A stretch of 64,000 nucleotides of DNA from Euryarchaeota archaeon. GTDB taxonomy: Archaea > Thermoplasmatota > SW-10-69-26 > JACQPN01. The stretch spans positions 1 through 64,000 of the forward strand of contig JACQPN010000015.1 of assembly GCA_016207515.1 (NCBI GenBank). The letters run 5' to 3'. The position numbers and the translations under genes were made by a program. This document shows, piece after piece, positions 49,440 through 57,737 of the stretch (position 1 is the stretch's first letter; each line of letters opens with the position of its first letter). A model generated the notes under the pieces. The model saw nothing but the letters and a program-made list of their open reading frames with translations, ran no database searches and was not told the DNA's origin.

Positions 49440-50671
49440 ACGTCGCGACGATCCGCAAGGAATTCCCGATTCTCATGCGGAGCCCGCCGCCAGCGTATCT
49501 TGATAACGCGTGCATGACGCTCAAACCACGCCAGGTCATCGCCGCCCTCACCCGCTACTACGAGGATTACCCGTTCTGCGCCGGCCGCGCCGTCTATGAA
49601 GGAGCGGCGACCGTGGAAAGAAAAGTGGAGGAGACGCGTGGCGCCGTGGCGCGACTCATCAACGCGGCCTCCAAGGACGAGATCGTCTTCACGCGAAACA
49701 CGACGGAGGCCATCAACCTCGTCTCACGCGCCTTCCCGTTCGAGAAGGGCCAGACGATCGTCACGTCGGACAAGGAGCACAATAGTAATCTTGTACCGTG
49801 GCAACTCGCTTCACGTCTTCGTGAGACGCGCCACGTCGTCGTCTCGAGCACTCCCGACGGCGGGTTCGACCTCAAACGGTTCGAAGCGACCCTCGGCCGC
49901 GAAAGACCCGCGATGGTCTCGATGGCGCATACCAGTAACCTCGATGGGACGACGATCCCGGCCGCAGAGGTCGTCGCCGCCGCCCACGAGACGGGCGCGC
50001 TCGTCATGCTCGACGCCGCCCAATCGGTCCCACATGGGCCCTTCGATGTCCGCTCGCTCGACGTAGATTTGGCGGCCTTCAGCCTGCACAAGATGCTCGG
50101 CCCCACGGGAGTCGGCGTCCTCTATGGGAAGGCAGACGTTTTGGCGCGACTCGATGAATTCAACGTGGGCGGCGAGACCGTCCACGACACGACCTACGCG
50201 ACGCACGAGATGAAGGACGCTCCGGCACGCTTCGAGGCGGGGCTCCAGGATTATGCGGGGCTCATCGCCGCCAAGGAGGCGGTTGATTACGTCGGGCGCG
50301 TCGGCCCCTCGAACATCGCCTTCCACGAGCGCGAACTCAACGCACAAATGGACGGGGCTCTCCGGGAGATCCCGGGCGTCTCGGTGCTCGGCCCCGTGGA
50401 TCCACGGGAACGCGGCGGGATAACTTCCTTCAACGTCGCAGGCCTCGACCCGCACGAGGTCGCGATCCTTCTCGAAGACCTCTCCGGTGTCATGGTGCGC
50501 TCGGGTGATCACTGTGTGCACTCGTGGTTCAACGCGAACAAGATACCCGGATCGGTCCGGTCGTCCGTTTACCTTTACAACGACAGCGGCGACGTGGAAA
50601 GGCTGACGGACGGTGCGGAGCTCATAGCAAGGAAGCGATCAGGGGCGTCATCGAAGCGCGGTCCTGGTTGA
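49436..50671 (+). CDS. sufS: Cysteine desulfurase, SufS/CsdA type
   Basis: A 411-residue class V aminotransferase-fold enzyme. The PLP lysine is at about residue 219 (FSLHKMLGPTGVGVLYG), the cofactor Asp in MLDAAQSVPH (Asp193), and the persulfide cysteine at about 360 in VRSGDHCVHSWFN. These define the type II (SufS) pattern. It draws sulfur from cysteine for Fe-S clusters or tRNA thiolation. The ATG overlaps the preceding stop. With the PP-loop protein and small gene upstream, it likely feeds a thiolation pathway. About 20 basic residues end the protein. Confidence 0.9.
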   Translation: MNVATIRKEFPILMRSPPPAYLDNACMTLKPRQVIAALTRYYEDYPFCAGRAVYEGAATVERKVEETRGAVARLINAASKDEIVFTRNTTEAINLVSRAFPFEKGQTIVTSDKEHNSNLVPWQLASRLRETRHVVVSSTPDGGFDLKRFEATLGRERPAMVSMAHTSNLDGTTIPAAEVVAAAHETGALVMLDAAQSVPHGPFDVRSLDVDLAAFSLHKMLGPTGVGVLYGKADVLARLDEFNVGGETVHDTTYATHEMKDAPARFEAGLQDYAGLIAAKEAVDYVGRVGPSNIAFHERELNAQMDGALREIPGVSVLGPVDPRERGGITSFNVAGLDPHEVAILLEDLSGVMVRSGDHCVHSWFNANKIPGSVRSSVYLYNDSGDVERLTDGAELIARKRSGASSKRGPG

Positions 50672-50696
50672 TGTGACACTCCGGGTGCGCCGGGGG

Positions 50697-50951
50697 TCAA
50701 CCGAAGCGTAACTTCAGAGCGACCATGGAAAGCCCTAGCACGAGGCTCACGCCGTTCGCCAGTATCAACGGCAGCGCCCCAAGGATCAACCCGTAGACGA
50801 GCCAAAGTGAGATTCCAGCGCAAAAGACCACGAACATGGGAAGCGACACGTCTCGCGCCGATCTTGTGCGCCAGGTCTGGAGGATCTGGGGAAGGAGTGC
50901 GCTCGTCGTCAAGGTCCCTGCAACAATTCCGAGTATTGTGACGTCGTCCAT
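50697..50951 (-). CDS. SemiSWEET-type PQ-loop transporter
   Basis: An 84-residue three-helix protein. TSALLPQILQTWRTRSARDVSL carries the PQ motif of the MtN3/SWEET family (about residues 16-37), and LWLVYGLILGALPLILANGVSLVLG is helix 3. SemiSWEETs dimerise to form a small-molecule (sugar) facilitator. The ligand is not known. Length is exactly in the usual range (about 85-95 residues). It faces the desulfurase gene and precedes a secreted membrane protein in the same direction. Confidence 0.9.
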   Translation of the reverse strand: MDDVTILGIVAGTLTTSALLPQILQTWRTRSARDVSLPMFVVFCAGISLWLVYGLILGALPLILANGVSLVLGLSMVALKLRFG

Positions 50952-50974
50952 CTCTCTTCGGCTCCCAACGCGAT

Positions 50975-51862
50975 TCAGGCGTTCCCTTCGCGACTTTCGG
51001 CCTTGGACTCCAATATCTTCAGCTCGACTTCCGCGAGCGCTTCCTCTTTCTTCTTCTTGAGGTTGTTGAAGACGAACTCGTTTATTTCGCCGCGTTCCAT
51101 CCGTCCCCGCGCGATCTCGATCTGGCCTCTAAGGTCGTCCCGCTTCGCCTCCAGGATCAATACTTCCTTGCGGGCCTTGGCCTCGGGGGACGTCTGCTGC
51201 GTGTCCCCGGCCGGCGCTTCCCGCGGGCGTTTCGGCTGCTCGTCCGTCTCGCGAAGTGCTTTCGAGCGGGGCGTGTAGGCGCGTCTACGCGGCCTTGTGA
51301 GGATGTATGCGGCTCCAACGAGCACCAGAAGGCCGCCGCCGATGACGAGCGGTGAGACGCCAAAGGGAGCGAAGGAATCGGGCGGTCCCGCGATAGGCGC
51401 GCCCTCGATCTCGAAAGTCGCGCCCAAGGCCGACGACCCGAGTTCTACGAGATCCGTCTGGTTCGTGGTCGCGTTTCTCGTCGCGTTGAACACGTTGACG
51501 CGCATCGAGACCGACGTTGGACCCGGCGACGCCCCCTTTCGGACCACGAAAGCGATCTCAACGGAGCCTGTGCCGTTCTCGGCGTCGAACGGTCCGGCCG
51601 CCTGGTCCGGTTCCGTCCATTCAACGTGTCCCGAGAACTGTGGCGTGATCTCCACAAGGCGAGAACCGTTGCCGTTGAAATTGTAAGTGAAAAGGACCGT
51701 GCCCGTGTCCCCCGGTCTTCCGGTCATGCTCTGCGAGGTCCACGAGGAAAACTCGAGGGAAGTGTCGACGTCGGCAGTTCGACCGGAGAAAGCCGAAGCG
51801 GTCGACACCGCTGCGAGTGAGAATAGGGCGGCAACGAGGATCTTGACCGAAGGCCGGTTCAT
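50975..51862 (-). CDS. Exported single-span membrane protein with coiled-coil cytoplasmic tail
   Basis: 295 residues. A signal peptide (SVKILVAALFSLAAVSTASA) precedes a beta-sandwich ectodomain of about 150 residues with NxT/S sequons, then a single transmembrane helix (VIGGGLLVLVGAAYILT near 185-200), a Pro/Arg linker and a charged coiled coil (EVLILEAKRDDLRGQIEIAR onward). ERGEINEFVFNNLKKKKEE is SHOCT-like. No enzyme motif. ATG at 51862 is the best start. It may sense or scaffold at the membrane, but the role is unknown. Confidence 0.7.
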   Translation of the reverse strand: MNRPSVKILVAALFSLAAVSTASAFSGRTADVDTSLEFSSWTSQSMTGRPGDTGTVLFTYNFNGNGSRLVEITPQFSGHVEWTEPDQAAGPFDAENGTGSVEIAFVVRKGASPGPTSVSMRVNVFNATRNATTNQTDLVELGSSALGATFEIEGAPIAGPPDSFAPFGVSPLVIGGGLLVLVGAAYILTRPRRRAYTPRSKALRETDEQPKRPREAPAGDTQQTSPEAKARKEVLILEAKRDDLRGQIEIARGRMERGEINEFVFNNLKKKKEEALAEVELKILESKAESREGNA

Positions 51863-51968
51863 CCGACTTCCATCGGGCGTCTCGCCAAAAGCCTGTCGTC
51901 GGCGGACGGTGCCCGGAGTTTCAGGCGCGACCAAAGGGCTTTAAGTAGCCCCTCTTCTTCCGACACCG

Positions 51969-52250
51969 GTGAACCGAATGGTGCCTACGCCTATCTTTCG
52001 GGTGAGCGGGAGTTTTCCGATGGGACACAAGACGTCGAACTTCAAGATCGAAGCCGTTGCAGCCGACGAGAAGGCCGCGCGCGAGTGGGTCTATTCAGTG
52101 CTGGGGAGCAAGCACGGGATCAACCGTCGCGTCGTGACCATCACCGATGTGAAGCAGATCAAGGTGGAGGATGCGACCGACCCCATCGCCGCTGCGAAGG
52201 AGCGCATGGCCTCCGGCGGCAAGATCTCGCCCCCTAAGAGGGCCCCCTGA
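51969..52250 (+). CDS. rpl18a: Ribosomal protein L18a/LX (eL20 family)
   Basis: A 93-residue (or 90 from ATG 51978) large-subunit ribosomal protein. FRVSGSFPMGHKTSNFKIEAVAADEKAAREWVYSVLGSKHGINRRVVTITDVKQIK matches the archaeal LX family over its whole length; the basic tail is Pro-rich. It binds rRNA near the stalk base. The GTG at 51969 is about 27 bases after the TATA-like CTTTAAGTAG. The stop overlaps the prefoldin alpha ATG (TGATG), so this operon couples ribosome and nascent-chain functions (L18a, prefoldin, FtsY). Confidence 0.9.
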   Translation: MNRMVPTPIFRVSGSFPMGHKTSNFKIEAVAADEKAAREWVYSVLGSKHGINRRVVTITDVKQIKVEDATDPIAAAKERMASGGKISPPKRAP

Positions 52251-52645
52251 TGGAAGACAACCAGCGGATGGAGGCGTTCGCCGTCCTCGAGGAGCTCAAG
52301 TCCCAGTTCCAAGCCCTCGAAGGACAGCACGATTACCTTCAACAGGTCGTCGCCGACCTCGCGCGCGCGAAACGCACCCTTGAGGCCGTCAAAAGCGATG
52401 CTGATATGGAGGACCTCTTGGTCCCTGTCGGCGGCGGCAACTTCGTACGAGCGAGTGTCACGAACAAGGACAAGGTCATCAGCGCCCTTGGGTCTGGCGT
52501 CTCCGTGGAAGAAGGCCTCGAAGGAAGCCTCGCTCGCGTAGACGAACGACTCCAGGCCGCCGAACGGGCGAGCGACAGGCTACGCATGGAGATGGAACGC
52601 GTCGCCCAACAGCTCGATCAACTCGGCGCGGCGCTCCAAGGGTAG
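52250..52645 (+). CDS. pfdA: Prefoldin alpha subunit
   Basis: A 131-residue subunit of the hexameric archaeal prefoldin, which holds unfolded proteins for the thermosome. Two long coiled-coil helices (about 1-45 and 90-130) flank the beta-hairpin region with LVPVGGGNFVRASV (about 61-75), the classic prefoldin alpha core. Its ATG overlaps the ribosomal-protein stop, and it is followed after 15 bases by ftsY. The conserved archaeal order L18a-pfdA-ftsY supports the call. Confidence 0.95.
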   Translation: MEDNQRMEAFAVLEELKSQFQALEGQHDYLQQVVADLARAKRTLEAVKSDADMEDLLVPVGGGNFVRASVTNKDKVISALGSGVSVEEGLEGSLARVDERLQAAERASDRLRMEMERVAQQLDQLGAALQG

Positions 52646-52660
52646 TTGATTCCCGTGGGC

Positions 52661-53791
52661 ATGTTCGATTTTCTCAAGAAGAAACTCAAGACGTTCGAAG
52701 AGGATGTCGCAAAGACCCCGTCTTTTGAAGTCGTCGAGAAGAAGACCTCCGGGTCGCCGCAACCTTCCGAGAAGGCGCCGGCGGGCGAGACCAGGCACGC
52801 TTCGACTAGATTGCCCGAGAACTTTGCGGCGCCTTCTCCAAGGTCGGTGCCGTCACCTCCGGGAGCCGGTTCTGCTGCAAGGACGCCTTCGGCGACGCCA
52901 AAGACGAACGCGCCGTCACCGGTCGAGCCGCCGCGCTCCGAAGGCGGGAAACTCATTCCACGCGACCGTTTGGATGAGCTGCTTTACGACCTTGAACTAA
53001 CACTCATGGAGTCGGACGTCGCGATGGAGGTCGCGGGCACGATTCGTGAGAACCTCAAGAAGTCGCTTTCGGGGCTCAGGGTGTCAAGCCCGCTTGACGC
53101 CCAAAAGAAGGTCGAGGCGGCGTTGCAAAGCGCCATCCTCGGCGTCCTTTCCGACAAGGTGTTCGACTTCGACCGGTTCATCCTCGAAGCGAAGAAGCCG
53201 GCGGTCATCATGTTCGTGGGCGTAAACGGAACGGGGAAGACCACGGTCGTCGCCCGCCTCGCACATCGGTTGCGCGAGAACGGGTACTCGTCCGTCGTCG
53301 CGGCAAGCGACACTTTCAGGGCCGGCGCGATAGAGCAATTGGAGAAACATGCGGACAACCTCGCGATAAAGATCGTGCGCCACGAAGCCGGTGGCGACCC
53401 CGCGGCCGTCGCATATGACGCGATCGAGCACGCGAAATCGCGTTCCAAGGACGTCGTCCTCATCGACACCGCCGGGCGCATGCAGACGAACACCAACCTC
53501 ATGGACGAGATGAAGAAGATCAAGAGAGTCTCGAAACCCGACCTCGTCGTCTTCGTCGGCGACGCACTGGCGGGTAACGACGCGGTGGAGCAGGCGAGGA
53601 AGTTCGACGCCGCCGTCGGCATAGGCTGCGTGATGCTTACCAAGGTGGACACCGACAGCAAAGGAGGCGCCGCGATAAGCATCGCGCACGCGGTGGGAAA
53701 ACCGGTCGCGTTCCTCGGCGTGGGACAGGATTACAAGGACCTCATCCCCTTCGACCCGCAGTGGTTGGTGGGGCGGATCTTCGAGAATTGA
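52661..53791 (+). CDS. ftsY: Signal-recognition-particle receptor FtsY
   Basis: A 376-residue SRP GTPase. A short N-terminal motif (FDFLKKKLKTFEEDV), an acidic Pro/Ser-rich linker, an N domain of four helices (about 100-175), and the G domain follow. GTPase motifs are GVNGTGKTTVVARLA (G1), DTFRAGAIEQLE (G2), DTAGRMQTNTNLMDEMKK (G3), TKVDTDSKGG (G4) and FLGVGQDYKDLIPFDP (G5 region). It docks SRP-ribosome complexes at the membrane. The ATG at 52661 is preferred (family start), with TTG 52646 as alternative. Confidence 0.95.
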   Translation: MFDFLKKKLKTFEEDVAKTPSFEVVEKKTSGSPQPSEKAPAGETRHASTRLPENFAAPSPRSVPSPPGAGSAARTPSATPKTNAPSPVEPPRSEGGKLIPRDRLDELLYDLELTLMESDVAMEVAGTIRENLKKSLSGLRVSSPLDAQKKVEAALQSAILGVLSDKVFDFDRFILEAKKPAVIMFVGVNGTGKTTVVARLAHRLRENGYSSVVAASDTFRAGAIEQLEKHADNLAIKIVRHEAGGDPAAVAYDAIEHAKSRSKDVVLIDTAGRMQTNTNLMDEMKKIKRVSKPDLVVFVGDALAGNDAVEQARKFDAAVGIGCVMLTKVDTDSKGGAAISIAHAVGKPVAFLGVGQDYKDLIPFDPQWLVGRIFEN

Positions 53792-54187
53792 GGCAGCCGC
53801 CGCGTTCCTAGCGCCGGGCGGGGTCGTTCGTGGCGCTAGCATGCCTCCGTCGGCTTCGTTGCGTCGTTCTTGTGACCGGGTCGGAGGATCGGCGTCCGAA
53901 AAACCCCGCGCCAGTTTGCACGTAGCGAGTCGTCACCTGGGCCCGGTCATCGATGCCGTACAGCCGTCCCCGCGTGACCGAAGGTCGCGCCGCGTATGCA
54001 TGGCGTCTCTCGTTTGAAGGTCTTGGTCCGTAGGACCCCGCCCAACGCGTACAGCAGTGAGTCGTCTTGCCCGGGCCGGGTTGGCGACGCTGTACGGTCG
54101 CCCCGCGCGACCGTAGGTCGCGCCGCGTGTGCACGGAGCGAGCCGTGCTGCGACACCCTTTTTAACCATCACTCCATAGCCGCGGAC
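53792..54187. other. Noncoding region before valS with structured direct repeats
   Basis: 396 bases between ftsY and valS. It contains two imperfect direct repeats at 53892-54005 and 54025-54140 and a TATA element (CTTTTTAACC near 54157) for valS. Frames across it are basic and not protein-like. It may encode small RNAs, or serve as a regulatory leader. Confidence 0.55.
53892..54140. repeat. Two imperfect ~115-base direct repeats with conserved hairpin
   Basis: The copies (53892-54005, 54025-54140) are about 132 bases apart and share GAGTCGTC, a CCCGG-rich middle and a GGTCGCGCCGCGT block. Each contains a hairpin of 8 pairs and a 3-base loop: GCGTGACC-GAA-GGTCGCGC (53972-53990) and GCGCGACC-GTA-GGTCGCGC (54105-54123). 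The difference in the stem (a T-G pair in copy 1, C-G in copy 2) keeps pairing, as in structured RNA. Confidence 0.6.
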
Positions 54188-56596
54188 GTGTCCGGGACGC
54201 CCGGGGAAACCCCCGCCTCTCCAACCACACGACCACAGCTTGAGCCAAAGCTCAAGGAGAAGGGCTGGTCCGTGGCCTTGGAAAAGGAGATTTTCGAGCG
54301 CCTTCGTGGGAAGACTTTCGAGCCCACTTGGAAAACGGCCGTCGACCATGAGAAGGTTTTTGCCATCGACACGCCGCCGCCCTACCCTTCCGGCAAATGG
54401 CACATCGGGGCCGTGGCCCACTACGCCCTCATCGATGTGATTGCAAGATCGCGGCGCATGCTCGGCGAGAAGGTGCTCTTTCCCTGGGGCCTCGATCGTA
54501 ACGGCATCAACATCGAACTTGTCGTCGAGAAGAAGTACGACAGGAAGATGCATACTTTCGACCGGCAGGAGTTCCTCGACCTTTGCCGGAAGGAGATCGA
54601 GCCTTTCAGCGCGGGGCTCATCCAGACGGCGCGACGCATCGGCATGAGTTGCGACTTCGAGAATGGGTACCAGACCGACAGTCCCGCCTACCGGGCGATG
54701 ACCCAAAAGACGTTCATCGAACTCTGGAACAAGGGGCTCGTGGTAGAAGACCTGCGGCCGAACAGCTATTGCCCGGATTGCAAGACGACGATAGCGGACG
54801 CCGAGGTCTATTATGACGAGCGGGAGACGATCCTCTACCACGTGAGGTGGGACCTGGAGCGGCCGGTCAAGGCCGGAGCGGCCGGCGGCACCGTGGACCA
54901 CTTCGTCATCGCGACGACACGGCCCGAATTGATCGCGGCCTGCCAGGTCACACTGGTCCATCCGGAAGACGAACGTTACCAGGGCCTCGCGGGCCATGGC
55001 CAAAAAGTGAAGGTGCCCACCTACGAACGGACGGTCGAGATCAGGGCGCACACGACGGTCGACAAGGAGTTCGGCACGGGCGCCATGATGATCTGCTCCT
55101 ACGGCGACTTCACGGATGTCGCCATGTTCCGGGAGCTATCGCTTCCCGCTATCAACGCCATCGGGATGGATGGACGGATGACGGCCGACGCGGGCCACTT
55201 GCATGGCCTTTCGGTGAAACAGGCGCGAGCGGCCATCGTGGAGAAGTTGAAGGCCGAAGGACGCATCGTCAAAGAGGAGAAGAAACAGCAGAAGGTCCCC
55301 ATCTGTGAGAGGTCGCGCACTCCTATCGAGATAATCTCGCTCAAGGAGTGGTACGTGAAACAGGTAGACGCACTCGACGCCCTCCGGGGGATCGCTGAAA
55401 AGATCGACTTCCACCCGGACAAGCACCGCGGCATCCTCCTCGATTGGGTGAACTCCATCACGATCGATTGGCCAGTGTCGCGCAGGCGCTACTTCCACAC
55501 CGAGATCCCCGTCTGGTACTGCAAGTCATGCGGCGAAGCACACGTGCCCAACCCAGGCCCATATTACCAGCCGTGGAAGCAAGCGGCCCCGTCGGAAATC
55601 TCGAAGTGCCGAAAATGCGGCCATGCGGAATTCGCCGGGGAGGAGAAGGTGTTCGACACGTGGATGGATTCGAGTGCCTCGAACCTCTACGTCCTCCATT
55701 ATCACGACGATCCCGCGTGGTTCAACCGCCAGTTCCCTTGCTCGTTGCGTCCACAGGGCCGTGACATCGTCCGCACATGGCTCCATTACACGCTGCTCAA
55801 AAGCCACTTGATACTGGGGAAGCCAGGCTTCGAGCACGTTTGGATAACAGGCCTTGGCATGGACGAGAAAGGCCGGAAGATGTCAAAGAGCCTCGGCAAC
55901 GTCATAGATCCGGACGAGGTCCTCAACGCCCAGGGAGCCGATGCCTTCCGCTTCTGGGCGGCGAGTGAATGCACCATCGGGGACGACTTCCGCATCTCGA
56001 AGGACCGCATCAGCGGTGCCGGGAAGTTCCTCACGAAACTCTTCAACGTGGCGCGGTTCATCAGTTCCTTCGACGCTCCACCGGAAAGACCGGCCGAACT
56101 CCATCCGGTCGACGAGTGGATCCTCGCCGAGGTGAACAAGTTGACGCGGGAGTGCCGGGACGGCTACGAGGGGTTCGACTTCTTCACGCCGGCGAACGCA
56201 CTCAGGAATTTCGTTTGGAACGTCTTCGCCCCGCATTACCTGGAAATGGTCAAGGGGCGCGCCTACGACAAGGACCCGAGCGCCCTCTGGACTCTTCACG
56301 AGGCGCTTCGCCGGGTCCTCTTGAACCTTGCACCTGTCTGTCCCTTCAGCACGACCCACGTCCACCACGCCCTTTACGACTCTGACGTCCACGACTCAAG
56401 GCTCCCGGACCCCATCGCCGGGGTAAAGGATTCGCTCGTCGAATTCACGGCCAAGGTCGAGGCGTTCAACTCCGAGGTCTGGAAGATCAAGAAGGACAAG
56501 TGCCTCCCCCTGAACGCGCCGCTATCTGGAGTACAGGTCCCGGCCGAACTCGCGGCGTTCAAGGACGCGTTCGTCGGCATGCACAGACTCCAATGA
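54188..56596 (+). CDS. valS: Valyl-tRNA synthetase
   Basis: An 802-residue class I synthetase. The N-terminal block IDTPPPYPSGKWHIGAVAHY carries the HIGH motif as HIGA, and LDRNGINIELVVEKKY follows, as in Thermoplasma-type ValRS. The editing domain (CP1) is present near residues 170-330 with TTRPELIAACQV. CP1/CP2 zinc cysteines occur as CPDC and CKSC/CRKC. RPQGRDIVRTWLHYTL and KGRKMSKSLGN (KMSKS) are intact. The GTG at 54188 fits a leaderless start, about 27 bases after the TATA-like CTTTTTAACC. The frame runs back to 53996 but that part lies in the repeat region. Confidence 0.94.
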   Translation: MSGTPGETPASPTTRPQLEPKLKEKGWSVALEKEIFERLRGKTFEPTWKTAVDHEKVFAIDTPPPYPSGKWHIGAVAHYALIDVIARSRRMLGEKVLFPWGLDRNGINIELVVEKKYDRKMHTFDRQEFLDLCRKEIEPFSAGLIQTARRIGMSCDFENGYQTDSPAYRAMTQKTFIELWNKGLVVEDLRPNSYCPDCKTTIADAEVYYDERETILYHVRWDLERPVKAGAAGGTVDHFVIATTRPELIAACQVTLVHPEDERYQGLAGHGQKVKVPTYERTVEIRAHTTVDKEFGTGAMMICSYGDFTDVAMFRELSLPAINAIGMDGRMTADAGHLHGLSVKQARAAIVEKLKAEGRIVKEEKKQQKVPICERSRTPIEIISLKEWYVKQVDALDALRGIAEKIDFHPDKHRGILLDWVNSITIDWPVSRRRYFHTEIPVWYCKSCGEAHVPNPGPYYQPWKQAAPSEISKCRKCGHAEFAGEEKVFDTWMDSSASNLYVLHYHDDPAWFNRQFPCSLRPQGRDIVRTWLHYTLLKSHLILGKPGFEHVWITGLGMDEKGRKMSKSLGNVIDPDEVLNAQGADAFRFWAASECTIGDDFRISKDRISGAGKFLTKLFNVARFISSFDAPPERPAELHPVDEWILAEVNKLTRECRDGYEGFDFFTPANALRNFVWNVFAPHYLEMVKGRAYDKDPSALWTLHEALRRVLLNLAPVCPFSTTHVHHALYDSDVHDSRLPDPIAGVKDSLVEFTAKVEAFNSEVWKIKKDKCLPLNAPLSGVQVPAELAAFKDAFVGMHRLQ

Positions 56597-56714
56597 TCCT
56601 TCGACTCCGCCCACCGAGGCCCGTCTCCCGCAGGTGCGTCGGCAATGCATGTCTTCCCCGCCTCCCATTGACGGTGGCCTTCAGCGGCGATACCCTGATC
56701 CCGGGGGCTTGCAC

Positions 56715-57008
56715 CTACTTCCTCGAATCCTTGAACGCGCCGAGCGCTTTGGAATGTTCGACGGGTGCCAGCGGACCGCAACCGAGTACAGCCGTGCCCT
56801 TCACGCCGCAGCGGGGGCAGGCAAAGCAAGCGACGAGGATCTCGTCCGCGGGATCCGACGAACCTTCGAGCCTTCCTGCGTCGAGTAGCGTGCAATCCCC
56901 GGCCCTCGAGGTCCCCTTGCAAGAAAGGCAAAGGATCCGCGCGCCAGCGAGCACGGTGAAGGACGCTTCGAACCCGAGCGCCCGCTTCGCGGCGATCACG
57001 TCCGCCAA
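56715..57008 (-). CDS. Small cysteine-rich conserved protein
   Basis: 97 residues, TTG start at 57008 with AAGGAG about 25 bases upstream, or a GTG at 57002. Four cysteines are arranged as two pairs (CLSC near residue 27, CPRC near 64) about 35 residues apart with beta strands around them, so a zinc ribbon is likely. A third Cys is present (LGCGPLAP). No family assignment. It converges on valS. Confidence 0.5.
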   Translation of the reverse strand: MADVIAAKRALGFEASFTVLAGARILCLSCKGTSRAGDCTLLDAGRLEGSSDPADEILVACFACPRCGVKGTAVLGCGPLAPVEHSKALGAFKDSRK

Positions 57009-57183
57009 CGTTTCGGGCGACGGCGCTCCTTGATGGATCGTGGATGCTTCATCGATGGCTTCGGTCGTGCACTTTCCTGCCGTGGTAAAGGGTCGTTTCG
57101 CGTACGTGGCGTCGAAGACGCTCGGTGCCCCGTCCCAAGCCGTGTCCCGTCATGGCCACCCCGCGAGCGCGTGTCGCGCCCCG

Positions 57184-57624
57184 TCAATGGGTCTTTCGTT
57201 TGGGCCGTCGCTTCACGTCCGCGCCGACGAAGTAGCCCCACAGGTGCTCAAGCGACGCTATGGCCACTCCGACCGTGCCGATGGCGATCGCGAGGAAGAA
57301 CGCTGGAGGGCTCGCACCCTGCAGTGGGAGGCTCGCGATGAGCGCGACGCTTCCGAACATCAGGAGCACGGCGATCTCGAGGCGCGTGTTGTCCTTCACG
57401 ACCGCGGGAAAGCCCGTCCCCTTCGGAAGCCGATGGTGGGCGTAGAGGTTCAACGCGACGGGGACCCCGACCGCCAATGCCACGAAGCCTAGGAAGAGCA
57501 GCGCGTTCCTCGATAGGTTCTCCGCCGCCACCGCCTCTGGTGTCGTGGCAAGGACGGTAAGGCCTACGAACGCGAACAGGCCTGCAAGGAGCAGCAGTAT
57601 CTGCCGCAGCATAGTACCATCCAT
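57184..57624 (-). CDS. Four-helix membrane protein of unknown function
   Basis: 146 residues (142 from ATG 57612). Four predicted helices: LLLLAGLFAFVGLTVLATT, ALLFLGFVALAVGVPVALNL, LEIAVLLMFGSVALIASLPL and AFFLAIAIGTVGVAIASLEH. The C terminus is short and basic (RRPKRKTH), so it is probably cytoplasmic. No transport or catalytic motif was recognised. It lies between the cysteine-rich protein gene and endA on the same strand. Confidence 0.6.
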   Translation of the reverse strand: MDGTMLRQILLLLAGLFAFVGLTVLATTPEAVAAENLSRNALLFLGFVALAVGVPVALNLYAHHRLPKGTGFPAVVKDNTRLEIAVLLMFGSVALIASLPLQGASPPAFFLAIAIGTVGVAIASLEHLWGYFVGADVKRRPKRKTH

Positions 57625-57737
57625 TGGTCGGGCACCCCCAGATATGCCTTGCGGTCCCGCATCTCTTCTTGTCGTATGTCCGTCTCATGAACGGCGCGGT
57701 GGCGGCGTCTCCACGTTCGCCTCGCCATGTCGCCAGG

